Assembly: GCA_041690355.1 (NCBI GenBank)
Contig: JAWLHK010000007.1
Coordinates: 1-64,000, forward strand
Length of the DNA stretch: 64,000 bases
Origin: JAWLHK01 sp041690355 [NCBI: bacterium]
GTDB lineage: Bacteria > J088 > JAWLBW01
Direction of reading: 5' to 3'
Shown: positions 8,110 to 16,489 of the stretch, one piece after another
Numbering within the stretch: the first letter of the stretch is position 1
How the letters are laid out: each line of letters opens with the position of its first letter
Position numbers and translations under genes: made by a program
Notes under the pieces: model-generated
Seen by the model: the letters and a program-made list of their open reading frames with translations, nothing else
What the model was told of the DNA's origin: nothing
Databases searched by the model: none

Positions 8110-9362
8110 CCCTGCCCTCCGGCGCGGGCGAGCAGCCAGCGGCGCAGGCGGTCGAGCGCGGTGGCCGCGGTCAGCCGCCGCACTTCGTCTCTCCCGAGCG
8201 GTCCGAAGCGGAACTCGCGTACTTCGGCACCGTCGCGGTCGCCCCAGCCGATGTAGACCAGGCCGACGGGGCGTTCTTCGGTGCCGCCGCCGGGTCCGGC
8301 GATGCCCGTGACGGCGATGGCCACGTCGGCGCCCGACTTCTCGAGTGCACCCTGCAGCATCTCTTCGCAGGTCTCGGCCGAGACCGCCCCGTGCTCCCGG
8401 AGCGTCTCGTGGCTTACGCCGAGCCGGCGGATCTTGGCGTCGTTGCTGTACGTGACGAAGCCTTCGAGAAACCAGGCGCTGCTGCCGGCAACGGCGGTGA
8501 TCTGCGAACCGATCATCCCCCCGGTGCAGCTCTCGGCGAGCGCCAGCTTGAGCCCCGTGCGGCCGAGCAGCTCTCCCACGGCGGCCTGCAGGCTGTTCTC
8601 TCCGAATCCGTAGACGCGATCGCCGAGCCGGCGCGCCGCTTCGCGGGCAAGATCCTCGGCGGCCTGTTCGGCGGCGGCGGCCTCTTCCCGTTCCACTTTG
8701 AAGAACACGCGCACTTCGGGAAAGCTGACCAGGTACGCGATTTCGACGCCGGCGATCCCGTCGGCAATTCCCTTGAGCAGCTGGTTGACGCCGCTTTCGG
8801 TGTGCCCGAAGATGCGCAGCTCGCGGATGGCCCGGAAGCTCGCGCGCGGAAACCGCTCTGTCAGCAGCGGCAGCAGCGTCTGCTCGACCATGGCCATCAT
8901 TTCGCGCGGCACACCGGGAAACGTCGCGACAAGCCGCCCCTCCCTTTCTGCCAGATAACCCACGGCCGAGCCGACGGGGTTCAAGATGGGCATGCTCCCC
9001 GCCGGAAAGTGAGCCTGCTTGATGTTTTCGGGCGGCAGGTCGAACCCGCGTTCGCGGAACCGGGCCTGGATGCGCGTCCACGTCGGCTCGTGCACCGTGG
9101 TGGGCCTCCCCGCCCACCGGGCAACCGCTTCGGTCGTCAGGTCGTCGGTCGTCGGCCCGAGGCCGCCGGTGGTGATGACGAGCGGCGCGCGCTCCGAGAG
9201 CTCCTCCAGGCTGCGCGCGATGTCGTCAACGTTGTCGCGGCAGTGGCGGATCTCGAGGACGCGGAAGCCGATGCGATCGAGCGCGAGGCTGATCCACGCC
9301 GAGTTGGTGTCCAGCTTCCCCTCGAGCAGCTCGTCGCCGATGGTGAGGATGCAGGCCCGCAT
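8106..9362 (-). CDS. cinA: CinA-like protein: ADP-ribose pyrophosphatase/nicotinamide-nucleotide amidohydrolase
   Basis: A full-length 418-residue two-domain CinA. The N-terminal molybdopterin-binding-like (COG1058) domain starts ILTIGDELLEG and has the diagnostic TTGGLGPTTDDLT. The C-terminal PncC domain, from about residue 255, has LALAESCTGGMIGS, TYSNDAKIRRLGV and AVTGIAGPGGGTEERPVG, which hold the amidohydrolase active site. The enzyme deamidates NMN in the pyridine nucleotide salvage cycle. It follows the acyl-CoA dehydrogenase by seven bases and overlaps thpR by four, so these three genes likely form one operon. Confidence 0.92.
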   Translation of the reverse strand: MRACILTIGDELLEGKLDTNSAWISLALDRIGFRVLEIRHCRDNVDDIARSLEELSERAPLVITTGGLGPTTDDLTTEAVARWAGRPTTVHEPTWTRIQARFRERGFDLPPENIKQAHFPAGSMPILNPVGSAVGYLAEREGRLVATFPGVPREMMAMVEQTLLPLLTERFPRASFRAIRELRIFGHTESGVNQLLKGIADGIAGVEIAYLVSFPEVRVFFKVEREEAAAAEQAAEDLAREAARRLGDRVYGFGENSLQAAVGELLGRTGLKLALAESCTGGMIGSQITAVAGSSAWFLEGFVTYSNDAKIRRLGVSHETLREHGAVSAETCEEMLQGALEKSGADVAIAVTGIAGPGGGTEERPVGLVYIGWGDRDGAEVREFRFGPLGRDEVRRLTAATALDRLRRWLLARAGGQG

Positions 9363-9369
9363 GCGCCCG

Positions 9370-10515
9370 CTACTTGCCGAGGCCCATCGTCTTGGCGATG
9401 ATTTCGTTCATGATCTCGGTCGTCCCGCCCCCGATGGGGAGCAGGCGGGCGTCGCGCGACATGCGTTCGACCAGCGTCTCGCGCATATAGCCCATGCCGC
9501 CGAACAGCTGCACGGCGTCGTAGGTCACCTCCATGGCGACATCCGACGAGAAGTTCTTGGCCATGGAGACTTCCTGTACCAGGTACTCCCCTTTCCGGAG
9601 GCGGTCGGCAATCTGATAATTCAGCGCCTTGGCGGCCGCGACGCGAGTGGCCATGTGGGCGAGTTTGTGGCGGGTCACCTGGAATCCCGACAGCGCACGG
9701 CCGAACGCCTTGCGCTCGCCGACATAACGGACCGCCTCTTCAAGGCAGATTTCGGCCGTGGCGTGGCCGATGACCGCCAGCGTGATGCGCTCGCCCTGAA
9801 AGTTCTGCATGACGGCGAGAAAGCCAGAGCCCTCATCGCCGATGCGGTTTTCGACAGGAACGCGCACGTCGTCGAACGCGAGTTCGGCCGTATCGCTGGC
9901 CCGCCAGCCGGTCTTCTTCAGGGCGCGGCTCACCGTGAAGCCGGGCATCCCCTTTTCGACCACGAAAAAGGTCAGCCCGCCGTGCGGATCGGCCCCCGTG
10001 CGCGCGAGGACGGTCACGTAGTCGGCCCGCACGCCCGAGGTGATGAACATCTTGGAGCCGTTCAGCACATAGCTGTCGCCCTCGCGCACCGCGCGCGTGG
10101 TGACGCCGGCGACGTCGCTCCCCGTGCCCGGCTCGGTGACGCCCAGGGCGGCAATCTTCTCACCGGCGAGCACCGGCGGCACGAAGCGCCGTTTCTGTTC
10201 CTCGGTCCCCACGGCGAGAATGGGCGGCAGGGCGATGCCCATCGAGCCGAGGCCGACCGCGACGCCGGTGCTGCCGCCGCGCAGCAGGGTCTCGGTTGAA
10301 ACGATGGCGTGAAAGACATCGCCGCCTCCGCCGCCGTACTCTTCGGGGAAGTAGGCATTGAGGATGCCCGCTTCGGCGGCCTTGCGATACAGCTCGACGG
10401 GAAAACTCTCGTCTTCTTCCCACTTCTCGGCGTGCGGACGGATTTCCTTCTCGACGAACCTGCGACAGGTTTCGCGGAAGGCGCGGTGGCTGTCGTTCAG
10501 AAAGGCTTCAATCAT
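9370..10515 (-). CDS. Acyl-CoA dehydrogenase
   Basis: A 381-residue acyl-CoA dehydrogenase, second of three in the window. The FAD/substrate signature LGVTEPGTGSDVAG and NGSKMFITSG, the middle-domain FFVVEKGMPGF and the C-terminal QLFGGMGYMRE with a terminal GGGTTEIMNE are all present. The Glu in GGGTTEIMNE occupies the position of the catalytic base of short- and medium-chain enzymes. Start: ATG 10515 begins MIEAFLNDSHRAF, a normal N-terminus; there is no Shine-Dalgarno, but TATACT lies eight bases upstream, so the transcript may be leaderless. It is directly upstream of cinA. Only about a third of its residues match the other two dehydrogenases by eye, so these are not recent duplicates. 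Confidence 0.87.
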   Translation of the reverse strand: MIEAFLNDSHRAFRETCRRFVEKEIRPHAEKWEEDESFPVELYRKAAEAGILNAYFPEEYGGGGGDVFHAIVSTETLLRGGSTGVAVGLGSMGIALPPILAVGTEEQKRRFVPPVLAGEKIAALGVTEPGTGSDVAGVTTRAVREGDSYVLNGSKMFITSGVRADYVTVLARTGADPHGGLTFFVVEKGMPGFTVSRALKKTGWRASDTAELAFDDVRVPVENRIGDEGSGFLAVMQNFQGERITLAVIGHATAEICLEEAVRYVGERKAFGRALSGFQVTRHKLAHMATRVAAAKALNYQIADRLRKGEYLVQEVSMAKNFSSDVAMEVTYDAVQLFGGMGYMRETLVERMSRDARLLPIGGGTTEIMNEIIAKTMGLGK

Positions 10516-10603
10516 AAGGCACCAGTATACTCGGGGGGTAAAGCGCACCGCCATTCCGGGCGGTCCATCCTCTCGCCCAATGGCGAAATCCGGGGGGCCT
10601 GCC

Positions 10604-11221
10604 CTACTCGAACATCGAGACGTCGCCCTTGCCGTGGCGCACCACGACCGGCACGTCGCTCGTGAAGTCGATGACCGAACTCTCGTCGAACTGCACGAAA
10701 CCACTGTCGAGAATCGCGTCGAGCACCTTGCCCATGGCATCGTCAATCTGCTCTGCGCTGGCCAGGGGTTCTTCGCCCTCAAAACCGGCCGTCGTATTGA
10801 CGAGCGGATGCCCCAGCTCTTCGACGAGCATGCGCGGCGCCGAGTGGTCGGGCACGCGAATCCCCACCGTCTTGCGCTTGCCCGTAATCATGAAGCGCGG
10901 CACGACCGGCGTCGCCGGCAGGATGAAGGTATAGGGGCCCGGCAGCAACCGCTTCATGGCCCGGTACGCCTGGTTGTTCACCACGGCATACTCCGCCACG
11001 TTCGACAGGTCGGCGCAGATGAAGGACAGCTGATGGTTCCGCGGCAGCCGCTTCATCTGGTAGATGCGCTCGATGGCCCGCTTATCGAAGAGATCGCAGC
11101 CGAGACCGTAGGCGGTGTCGGTGGGATACGCGATGACGCCCCCGTTACGCAGCACCTCGACGGCCCGCCGGATGTGACGGGGCGACGGGTGATAGTGATC
11201 GATCTGCAACGTGAGCGCCAT
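10604..11221 (-). CDS. Sua5/YciO/YrdC family protein (L-threonylcarbamoyladenylate synthase-like)
   Basis: A 205-residue YrdC-fold protein with the substrate-pocket motifs GGVIAYPTDTAYGLGCDL, IYQMKRLPRNHQLSFICA, LLPGPYTFILPAT and VGIRVPDH. Length and the KRLPRN form are typical of the YciO branch rather than of TsaC or Sua5 proper. True TsaC/Sua5 enzymes make threonylcarbamoyl-AMP for t6A37 of tRNA; the YciO branch is less well characterised. No other tsa gene is in the window. The ATG at 11221 has no obvious Shine-Dalgarno. It lies downstream of the lipocalin-like gene across a strong hairpin. Confidence 0.85.
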   Translation of the reverse strand: MALTLQIDHYHPSPRHIRRAVEVLRNGGVIAYPTDTAYGLGCDLFDKRAIERIYQMKRLPRNHQLSFICADLSNVAEYAVVNNQAYRAMKRLLPGPYTFILPATPVVPRFMITGKRKTVGIRVPDHSAPRMLVEELGHPLVNTTAGFEGEEPLASAEQIDDAMGKVLDAILDSGFVQFDESSVIDFTSDVPVVVRHGKGDVSMFE

Positions 11222-11252
11222 GAGAAACGCGGGGTAAACGCAGGGTAACGCG

Positions 11253-11286
11253 GGTCCGGCGGGAGCGTGGTGAAGCCCGCCGGACC
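11253..11286 (-). terminator. Strong hairpin after the lipocalin-like gene (no U-tract)
   Basis: Perfect 11-base stem (GGTCCGGCGGG and its complement) around a 12-base loop, starting 11 bases after the stop at 11297. It lacks the T run of a classical terminator, so it may instead protect the mRNA 3' end. Confidence 0.4.
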
Positions 11287-11296
11287 GCAGATTCCA

Positions 11297-12370
11297 TTAT
11301 TGACGCAGAATGACGACTTCGGCGACCCCGTCGCCGCTCACCGTCTGATCGCCCACCTGAAAGGAGAACGATCCGGGGTGCCGGTAGAGCATGGGGTTGG
11401 CGACGAACGTCTTGATCAGCGTGCGCTCGAACATGTTGAAGTCATCGGCCGCATTCTGGCTCTGCAGCAGCTCGCCGAGCTTGATGGTGCCGGTAACCGG
11501 CTTGCCGCCGTCGTCGGCCTTGATCGTCCAGGCGGCCGGATAGGTGTACTTGTTCGCCTTGTCGTGCCGTTCTTCGGCGCCGGTCAGCGTCACCTGCGTG
11601 GCGCGCGCGATGACCTTGTCTCCCTTGGTCAGCACGAGCGTCGCCATCGGCTTCTTCCCGAGCGACTCGGGGGTGAAGAAGACGAGGAAGTTCACGCCGT
11701 CTTCCTGCGAGAAGCCGCGAAAGGAGTAGAGACGATCAGCCATCTTGTGCGCCGGGTAATCCTGGAGCGAATGGTCCATGTAGCCCGGGCCGTTGAGCGC
11801 CGTCTTCTTCTTGCCCTCGCTCATCGTGCCGGTAACGGCCACGCGCGGGCCGGCGATGTTGAGCTGATAGAACTCGTCGTCGGGATAGATCGTGCGCCCC
11901 GGCCGGACGCCTGCAACGACCGGTTTAACGTTAAGATCGAGCTCGACCCCGTCCTGGCGGATGCGGATGACCCAGTCGCCTTCTTGGGACCTGATGAAGC
12001 TGTCGCCCATCTTGAGATGGAGGGTCTTGGTCGAGAACTTGACCTCGTCATCGTCGAACTTGGACTTGATGAACCTGGGCTTGGCGCCTGGGCGCAGAAT
12101 GGTCGTCTCAACGACGCCGTTGCCGTCAGACCAGGGCTCCATGTTCGTGACCCCGAAGTGCAGAAAGACCCACAGGCCCGCTTCGCCCTGCACCATGAGA
12201 TACCAGCTTTCGGTATACCCTTCGGGCTTGAGCGGGTGCACGGCGATGTCGGCGTCGGACACCGGCTGCCAGTCTCCTTCGAAGATTCTCAGCTTATCCG
12301 CCGCCGAGGCAGCGGCCGCTCCGGTCACGACCGACAGGGCGACTCCTAACCAGACAGTTAATTTGCGCAT
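11297..12370 (-). CDS. Exported lipocalin-like (Svf1/AttH-type) protein, tentative
   Basis: A 357-residue protein with a clear Sec signal peptide (MRKLTVWLGVALSVV, cleavage after the ASA of residues 20-23). The mature protein is two beta-rich halves with WYLMVQGEAGLWVFLHF and VNFLVFFTPESLG, resembling the Svf1/AttH/CrtC lipocalin-like fold in which paired barrels bind hydrophobic molecules. That assignment rests on overall pattern only. A conserved-looking HSLQDYPAHKMADRLYSFRGF segment lies in the middle. It is likely periplasmic. It sits 35 bases downstream of the MetF-type gene on the same strand and may share its transcript. Confidence 0.55.
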   Translation of the reverse strand: MRKLTVWLGVALSVVTGAAAASAADKLRIFEGDWQPVSDADIAVHPLKPEGYTESWYLMVQGEAGLWVFLHFGVTNMEPWSDGNGVVETTILRPGAKPRFIKSKFDDDEVKFSTKTLHLKMGDSFIRSQEGDWVIRIRQDGVELDLNVKPVVAGVRPGRTIYPDDEFYQLNIAGPRVAVTGTMSEGKKKTALNGPGYMDHSLQDYPAHKMADRLYSFRGFSQEDGVNFLVFFTPESLGKKPMATLVLTKGDKVIARATQVTLTGAEERHDKANKYTYPAAWTIKADDGGKPVTGTIKLGELLQSQNAADDFNMFERTLIKTFVANPMLYRHPGSFSFQVGDQTVSGDGVAEVVILRQ

Positions 12371-12405
12371 GGACGTTCTCCCTGGCTGTTTGCGCGGCGC
12401 CCCCC

Positions 12406-13281
12406 TCAGCGGGGTGCCGGCAGCGCTTCGATGATTTCGACGAGCCGGTGCTCTTGACCGACGCTCATGAGGTGGATTCCCTTGCAGTGCGGCCGCAGCT
12501 GCTCGACGAGCTCGACGCCGATGTGCACCCCTTCCTGCTCGGGGTCGGCGGCGGCTTCGAGCCGCGCAATCGTCTCGTCGGGTATCCGGATGCCCGGAAT
12601 GGACTTGTTGATGAACCGGGCGCTTTTGGCGGAACGGAGGTAGAGCACCCCCGCCAGAATCGGCAGGTCGAAGCGGGCGGCTTCGCGCGCGAACGCGGCG
12701 AACTGCCCGGCGTCGTAGACGGCCTGCGTCTGAATGAACCGGGCCCCGGCGGCCACCTTGCGCTCGAGCCGGCGCATCTCGGCGTCGAGGTTGGGAACGT
12801 TGGGGTTGATGGCCGCGCCGGCGAAGAACCCGGTTTTCCCCTTCAGCTCCTTGCCGGCGTGATCGTGGCCGGCGTTCAGCTCGCCGATGATCCGCAGCAG
12901 CTGGCTCGACTCCATGTCGAAGACCCCCTTGGCGTCGGGGTGGTCGCCGACCTTGACCGGATCGCCGGTCAGGGCGAGCACGTTCTCGATGCCCATGACC
13001 CAGGCGCCCAGCAGATCGGACTGCAGCGCGATGCGGTTGCGGTCGCGGCAGACCAGCTGGGCGATCGGCTCGATGTTCTCCTGGCGCAGTACGAGCGAGC
13101 CGGCGATCGAGCCCAGCTTGACCAGCGCGCGCTGGTTGTCGGTCACGTTGACCGCGTGCACCTTGCCGGCGAACGCGCGCGCCTTGCGGCGGAAGTCATC
13201 GACATCCGTCCCCTTGGGGGGACCGATCTCGGCCGTCAGAACAAATTCGCCCGCGGCGAGGGCATCAGAAAGTCGGCTCAC
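12406..13281 (-). CDS. Methylenetetrahydrofolate reductase-family protein
   Basis: A 291-residue MTHFR (MetF) family TIM barrel. Recognisable features are the opening TAEIGPPKGTD, the folate-region VNVTDNQRA, the FAD-region NVLALTGDPVKVGDHP and the QTQAVYDAGQF strand. It reduces 5,10-methylene-THF to 5-methyl-THF in one-carbon metabolism and methionine synthesis. The NVTDN and GDPVKVGDHP forms are those of the MetF-like proteins of acetogens and delta-like bacteria rather than E. coli MetF. Translation probably begins at the GTG at 13281; the Shine-Dalgarno is weak. No metH or metV is adjacent. Confidence 0.85.
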   Translation of the reverse strand: MSRLSDALAAGEFVLTAEIGPPKGTDVDDFRRKARAFAGKVHAVNVTDNQRALVKLGSIAGSLVLRQENIEPIAQLVCRDRNRIALQSDLLGAWVMGIENVLALTGDPVKVGDHPDAKGVFDMESSQLLRIIGELNAGHDHAGKELKGKTGFFAGAAINPNVPNLDAEMRRLERKVAAGARFIQTQAVYDAGQFAAFAREAARFDLPILAGVLYLRSAKSARFINKSIPGIRIPDETIARLEAAADPEQEGVHIGVELVEQLRPHCKGIHLMSVGQEHRLVEIIEALPAPR

Positions 13282-13389
13282 GGTTTCCGGGGTGACTACG
13301 GGTTACAAAGAAGCCCTTGAGTCTACCATGAGGCCTCGGGGGCCATCAATGCGGGCGCCCGACGAACATAAGCGCGCCCCGCAACGGCA

Positions 13390-14160
13390 TCAGCCGAAGG
13401 GGACGACCTCGACCGGCAGGCCGCGGTCGCCGAAGCGCGCCCGTGCGTCCCCCTCGCGGATACCGATTTCCAGCAGGTCGCCGCTCCCCCAGTAGGCGAT
13501 GGGCTCGCCCGGGGCGGCGTCGGCAAACGTGGTCCCCAGCCTGACCGGGCGAAAGTTGACGCTCACGGCGACTCGTTCGGGCTTGTCGACGATGCGCCGG
13601 TTGATGTTCGTGATCAGGTTGCCGAAGCGGTCGACGTGAATGACCTCCCCCTTGATCAGGTTCCCGATCCGGCCGGCCATCGGCAGGGCGATGCGCACCG
13701 GATCGGAAATCGATTCGGCGACGGCGTCGAGCGGCCGGCCTGTGGCCAGGTGGGCGGCTACCGGGGCGAAGACGTCGCGCCCGTGAAAGGTGGGCGACGC
13801 CCCCTCGAATTGCTCTGCGCGAATGGCGAACCACCGCGTGTCGGCCGGGAGAACCGCTGAAAGGATGCCGTTGTCGGCGCCGACGTGCACCTGCCCGCGA
13901 CCGAGCGCCACCAGGCCGCGCCGTTTCGATCCGACCCCGGGATCGACGACCAGAAGATGCACGGCGCCCTCGGGAAACCGGCCGGCAGCGTTGCGGAGCG
14001 CCAGCACGGCCGCCGTCCGATCCCAGGGCGGGATATCGTGCGCGATGTCGACGAGCGGGATGCTCGGCGCCCGGGCACTGAGCACCCCTTTCATCGCGCC
14101 GACATAGCCGTCTGCGGTTCCGAAATCGGTGGTCAGGGTAATGAGCGGCGCGTTGGGCAC
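13390..14160 (-). CDS. S-adenosyl-L-methionine hydrolase (adenosine-forming), DUF62 family
   Basis: A 256-residue protein of the DUF62 (fluorinase/SAM hydroxide adenosyltransferase) family. The N-terminal ITLTTDFGTADGYVGAMKG carries the Asp that binds the ribose; VVDPGVGSKRR and ADNGILS complete the SAM pocket. The C-terminal beta-barrel has VDRFGNLITNI. These enzymes split SAM to adenosine and methionine; the fluorinase-specific insertion is absent. Start is a GTG at 14160 followed by PNAPLITLTTDF. It stands alone 62 bases upstream of the conserved start of the MetF-type gene region, and a role in SAM/methionine balance next to MTHFR is plausible. Confidence 0.85.
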   Translation of the reverse strand: MPNAPLITLTTDFGTADGYVGAMKGVLSARAPSIPLVDIAHDIPPWDRTAAVLALRNAAGRFPEGAVHLLVVDPGVGSKRRGLVALGRGQVHVGADNGILSAVLPADTRWFAIRAEQFEGASPTFHGRDVFAPVAAHLATGRPLDAVAESISDPVRIALPMAGRIGNLIKGEVIHVDRFGNLITNINRRIVDKPERVAVSVNFRPVRLGTTFADAAPGEPIAYWGSGDLLEIGIREGDARARFGDRGLPVEVVPFG

Positions 14161-14408
14161 GGGGGCTGACTTTCTGCGAGGTGCGGGGCGATGGGGCGTC
14201 CGGCAGCCGAAGCCGGAAAAGGTACGGGGGCAAAGCGGGACGCAAAGACCTGCCCGGCGGAATATTCTAGCGCCATGCCGAGCGGACTGTCAATGCCGTC
14301 GGCGCCGCATCGGAAGCGGTTCTGCGCAGTGGCGCCGTTGGAGACAAGCGGGTTTATACTGGCAGCAGGGGGGAGGTCGTAACCCATGCCGCACAGGAGG
14401 GTCGGAGG

Positions 14409-14597
14409 ATGCTCGAATCGTCAGAAACAGATGTGCCGTCCCACCTGCCCGCCGGCTCCCTCCCGCGGGACGCCGGCCTCTGGGTCACCCTCGTACTCAT
14501 GCTCGCCGGCACCCTTCTGCTCTCGCTCATGAGCGACGAAGCGGCATCCCGGCAGCCGCTCGAGGCGATGCCTGCCGCCGCCGGCCTCGATCCCTGA
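14409..14597 (+). CDS. Small single-pass membrane protein of unknown function
   Basis: A 62-residue ORF with an excellent AGGAGG eight bases before its ATG. A polar N-terminus (residues 1-20), one transmembrane segment (about GLWVTLVLMLAGTLLLSLM, residues 23-41) and a short acidic tail. The good ribosome site, a TATACT hexamer about 45 bases upstream, and position directly upstream of aroK (84 bases) support a real gene. I do not recognise it. Confidence 0.5.
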   Translation: MLESSETDVPSHLPAGSLPRDAGLWVTLVLMLAGTLLLSLMSDEAASRQPLEAMPAAAGLDP

Positions 14598-14681
14598 CCC
14601 GCATCCCCGTCGGCGCCATCGCAACGCCCGGTTCCGCCCGATGTGGCGCTTCGCCCGCGCCGCGGGTACCGTAAATCGGAC

Positions 14682-15200
14682 ATGAAAACGGGGATTGTAC
14701 TCATCGGCTTCATGGGCGCGGGCAAGTCGACCATCGGGCGTGCGCTCGCCCGGCGCCTGCACCTGCCGCTCATCGATACCGACCGGTTCATCGAACGCAA
14801 GACGCAGCGCACGATTCCCCAGATCTTTGCCCAGGACGGCGAAGATGCCTTTCGCGCCATGGAGCAGCTCGCCCTGCAGGAGCTCGCCGAGCGCAAACCG
14901 GCCGTGATCGCGACCGGCGGCGGCATGGTCATGCGCGACGAGAACTGGCCGCTTCTGCGGCGGCTGGGGACGATCGTCTACCTGCGTGGCGATCCCGATG
15001 CGCTCTTCGAGCGGGTGAGCCGGCATCCGACGCGTCCGCTGCTGCAGACCCCCAACCCGCGCGAAACCTTCGATCGGCTGCTTGCTCAGCGCACGCCGAT
15101 ATACACGCGCGCCGATCTGACGGTTGACACGACGGGCATGGAATCGCCGGCGGTCGCCGAGCGGATTCTCAAGCTCATGCGGGAGCGTTCGGGCGCCTGA
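14682..15200 (+). CDS. aroK: Shikimate kinase
   Basis: A 172-residue P-loop kinase that phosphorylates shikimate at the 3-hydroxyl, step five of chorismate synthesis. Walker A GFMGAGKST, the shikimate-binding DTDRFIE, the ATGGGMV loop and the lid RHPTRPLL are all there. Start: the ATG at 14682 gives MKTGIVLIGFMGAG, the usual family start; an earlier in-frame start at 14643 adds 13 residues with no counterpart. The 3' end overlaps the convergent lipoprotein gene by 26 bases. Confidence 0.92.
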   Translation: MKTGIVLIGFMGAGKSTIGRALARRLHLPLIDTDRFIERKTQRTIPQIFAQDGEDAFRAMEQLALQELAERKPAVIATGGGMVMRDENWPLLRRLGTIVYLRGDPDALFERVSRHPTRPLLQTPNPRETFDRLLAQRTPIYTRADLTVDTTGMESPAVAERILKLMRERSGA

Positions 15201-15933
15201 CCGAAGCAAAGAACAGTCCCAGCAGCACCAGCGCGACGACCGGGAACGTCGCAGGCCGCAGCAGGCGCCGCAGCGCCCCGAGAACGAGGTCGGCCCCCGT
15301 GGGCGCGGCCAGGAGCACTTCCTGCGTGACCGGCTGTTTCAGCAGGTCGAGCAGTGAATACTGCCAGGCGACTCGGCCGCCCGAGACGCGGCCGTTGGTC
15401 TCGAGCACGCCCAGGGGTGTTTCGAGCTCGAACACGAATGGGGCGCTGTCGAGAATGCCCGCGATGCCCATGCGGTTTTCGCGAAGCATGGCTGCGAATT
15501 CCGGATCCCGCGCGGCGGTCGTGAAGTCGAGCCGACGCCGGTAGCGCAGGCTGCCGTCGTCGAGGCGTTCGACCGTGAACGTCTGCCCCTGAAACGCCGG
15601 CGAACCGCCGACGTCGAGGCTTGTCACGTCGTCGACGGCGAGATCGTTGATGTAATGACGGCGGCCCGGCGTCGAGCCCTCGGTATGCCGCTCGAGGCGG
15701 ACGCCGGGCGGCAGCGACGCCCGCAGGGCCTCTTCGCTCAGGAGCAGCGCGAACGTATCCATGGCCGGGCTGCGCCCCATCATCTGCAGAAAGCTCGGGG
15801 CAGCGCGTAGACGCAGTTCGATCGAGGCCGAGCCATCGCGGGCGATGACGATACGTTCCGTATAGTCGATGCACGCGCTCAGGAGAAGCGCGAGCCCGAC
15901 GGCGAGGGCAGAGAATCGATGGCGTTGCGGCAT
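15175..15933 (-). CDS. Lipoprotein with a C-terminal membrane segment
   Basis: A 252-residue product. The ATG at 15933 gives MPQRHRFSALAVGLALLLSAC, a lipoprotein signal with lipobox LLSAC. The mature region is strand-rich with an N-terminal RIVIARDGSASIELRLR repeat-like hairpin, resembling LppM-like or DUF3153-type lipoproteins in layout, and it ends with a hydrophobic helix (FPVVALVLLGLFFA) plus a short basic tail, so both ends may be membrane-attached. Function unknown. The start codon lies only 11 bases after the HU terminator, inside its T-run, without a Shine-Dalgarno, so expression probably relies on readthrough or a short leader. It converges on and overlaps aroK. Confidence 0.6.
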   Translation of the reverse strand: MPQRHRFSALAVGLALLLSACIDYTERIVIARDGSASIELRLRAAPSFLQMMGRSPAMDTFALLLSEEALRASLPPGVRLERHTEGSTPGRRHYINDLAVDDVTSLDVGGSPAFQGQTFTVERLDDGSLRYRRRLDFTTAARDPEFAAMLRENRMGIAGILDSAPFVFELETPLGVLETNGRVSGGRVAWQYSLLDLLKQPVTQEVLLAAPTGADLVLGALRRLLRPATFPVVALVLLGLFFASVRRPNAPA

Positions 15934-15943
15934 TAGAGAAAAC

Positions 15944-15977
15944 AAAAAAGCGTCGCCCGCGGGAAAGCGGGCGACGC
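15944..15977 (-). terminator. Rho-independent terminator of the HU gene
   Basis: Perfect 11-base stem (GCGTCGCCCGC and complement), six-base loop, T run on the minus strand; it starts 16 bases after the HU stop. Confidence 0.85.
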
Positions 15978-15992
15978 GAAGCGAAACCGGAA

Positions 15993-16265
15993 TTACAGCG
16001 AAGCGCGGAACTTCGGAGCCGGCTTGAAGGCCACCGTCTTGCTGGCCTTGATCTTGATCGGCTGCTTCGTCTGCGGGTTGATGCCCTTGCGCGCAGCGCG
16101 CTTCCGAACCGTGAAGGTGCCGAAGCCGGGCAGGGAGAAACGCGAATCCTTCTTGATCGCCTTCTTCAGTTCCGCGAAAACGGCGTCGACGACATCCGAA
16201 ACCGCCTTCTTCGAAACACCCTTGTTCGCCTTCGCAATGTTGGCAACCAGTTCAGCCTTGGTCAT
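15993..16265 (-). CDS. hup: DNA-binding protein HU
   Basis: A 90-residue HU/IHF family protein: N-terminal helices MTKAELVANIAK, the GFGTFTVRKRAARKGINPQT arm region with the minor-groove-intercalating NPQT, and the C-terminal helix. It binds and bends DNA without sequence specificity in the nucleoid. The ATG has AAGGAG upstream with about 12 bases of spacing, and a classical terminator follows, so it is monocistronic. IHF is less likely because the specific IHF arm residues are absent. Confidence 0.93.
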   Translation of the reverse strand: MTKAELVANIAKANKGVSKKAVSDVVDAVFAELKKAIKKDSRFSLPGFGTFTVRKRAARKGINPQTKQPIKIKASKTVAFKPAPKFRASL

Positions 16266-16489
16266 ACTTTTCTCGCTCCTTGTTTTGACCGGATCTGCCG
16301 GTCCTGAGAGGGTTGGGGGGAAAATGATTAGTAGGTTTTAGTCAATTCCCCGACGTTTGTCAAGTAGACCGGCAAGGGACTATTCCGCATGGCCAGAAGA
16401 AATGCCGTGGGCGCGGTGCCGCGCGGCGGCTTATAATGTGGAAATGCGAAAATGGCGTCCCCCTGAACCTGGCCCTGCGGGCGGTACTC

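Noticed and set aside
2379-8256. Long plus-strand frames (805 and 1215 codons) across the acyl-CoA dehydrogenase, rlmN and the lipoprotein gene
   Set aside because: Antisense shadows of well-supported minus-strand genes.
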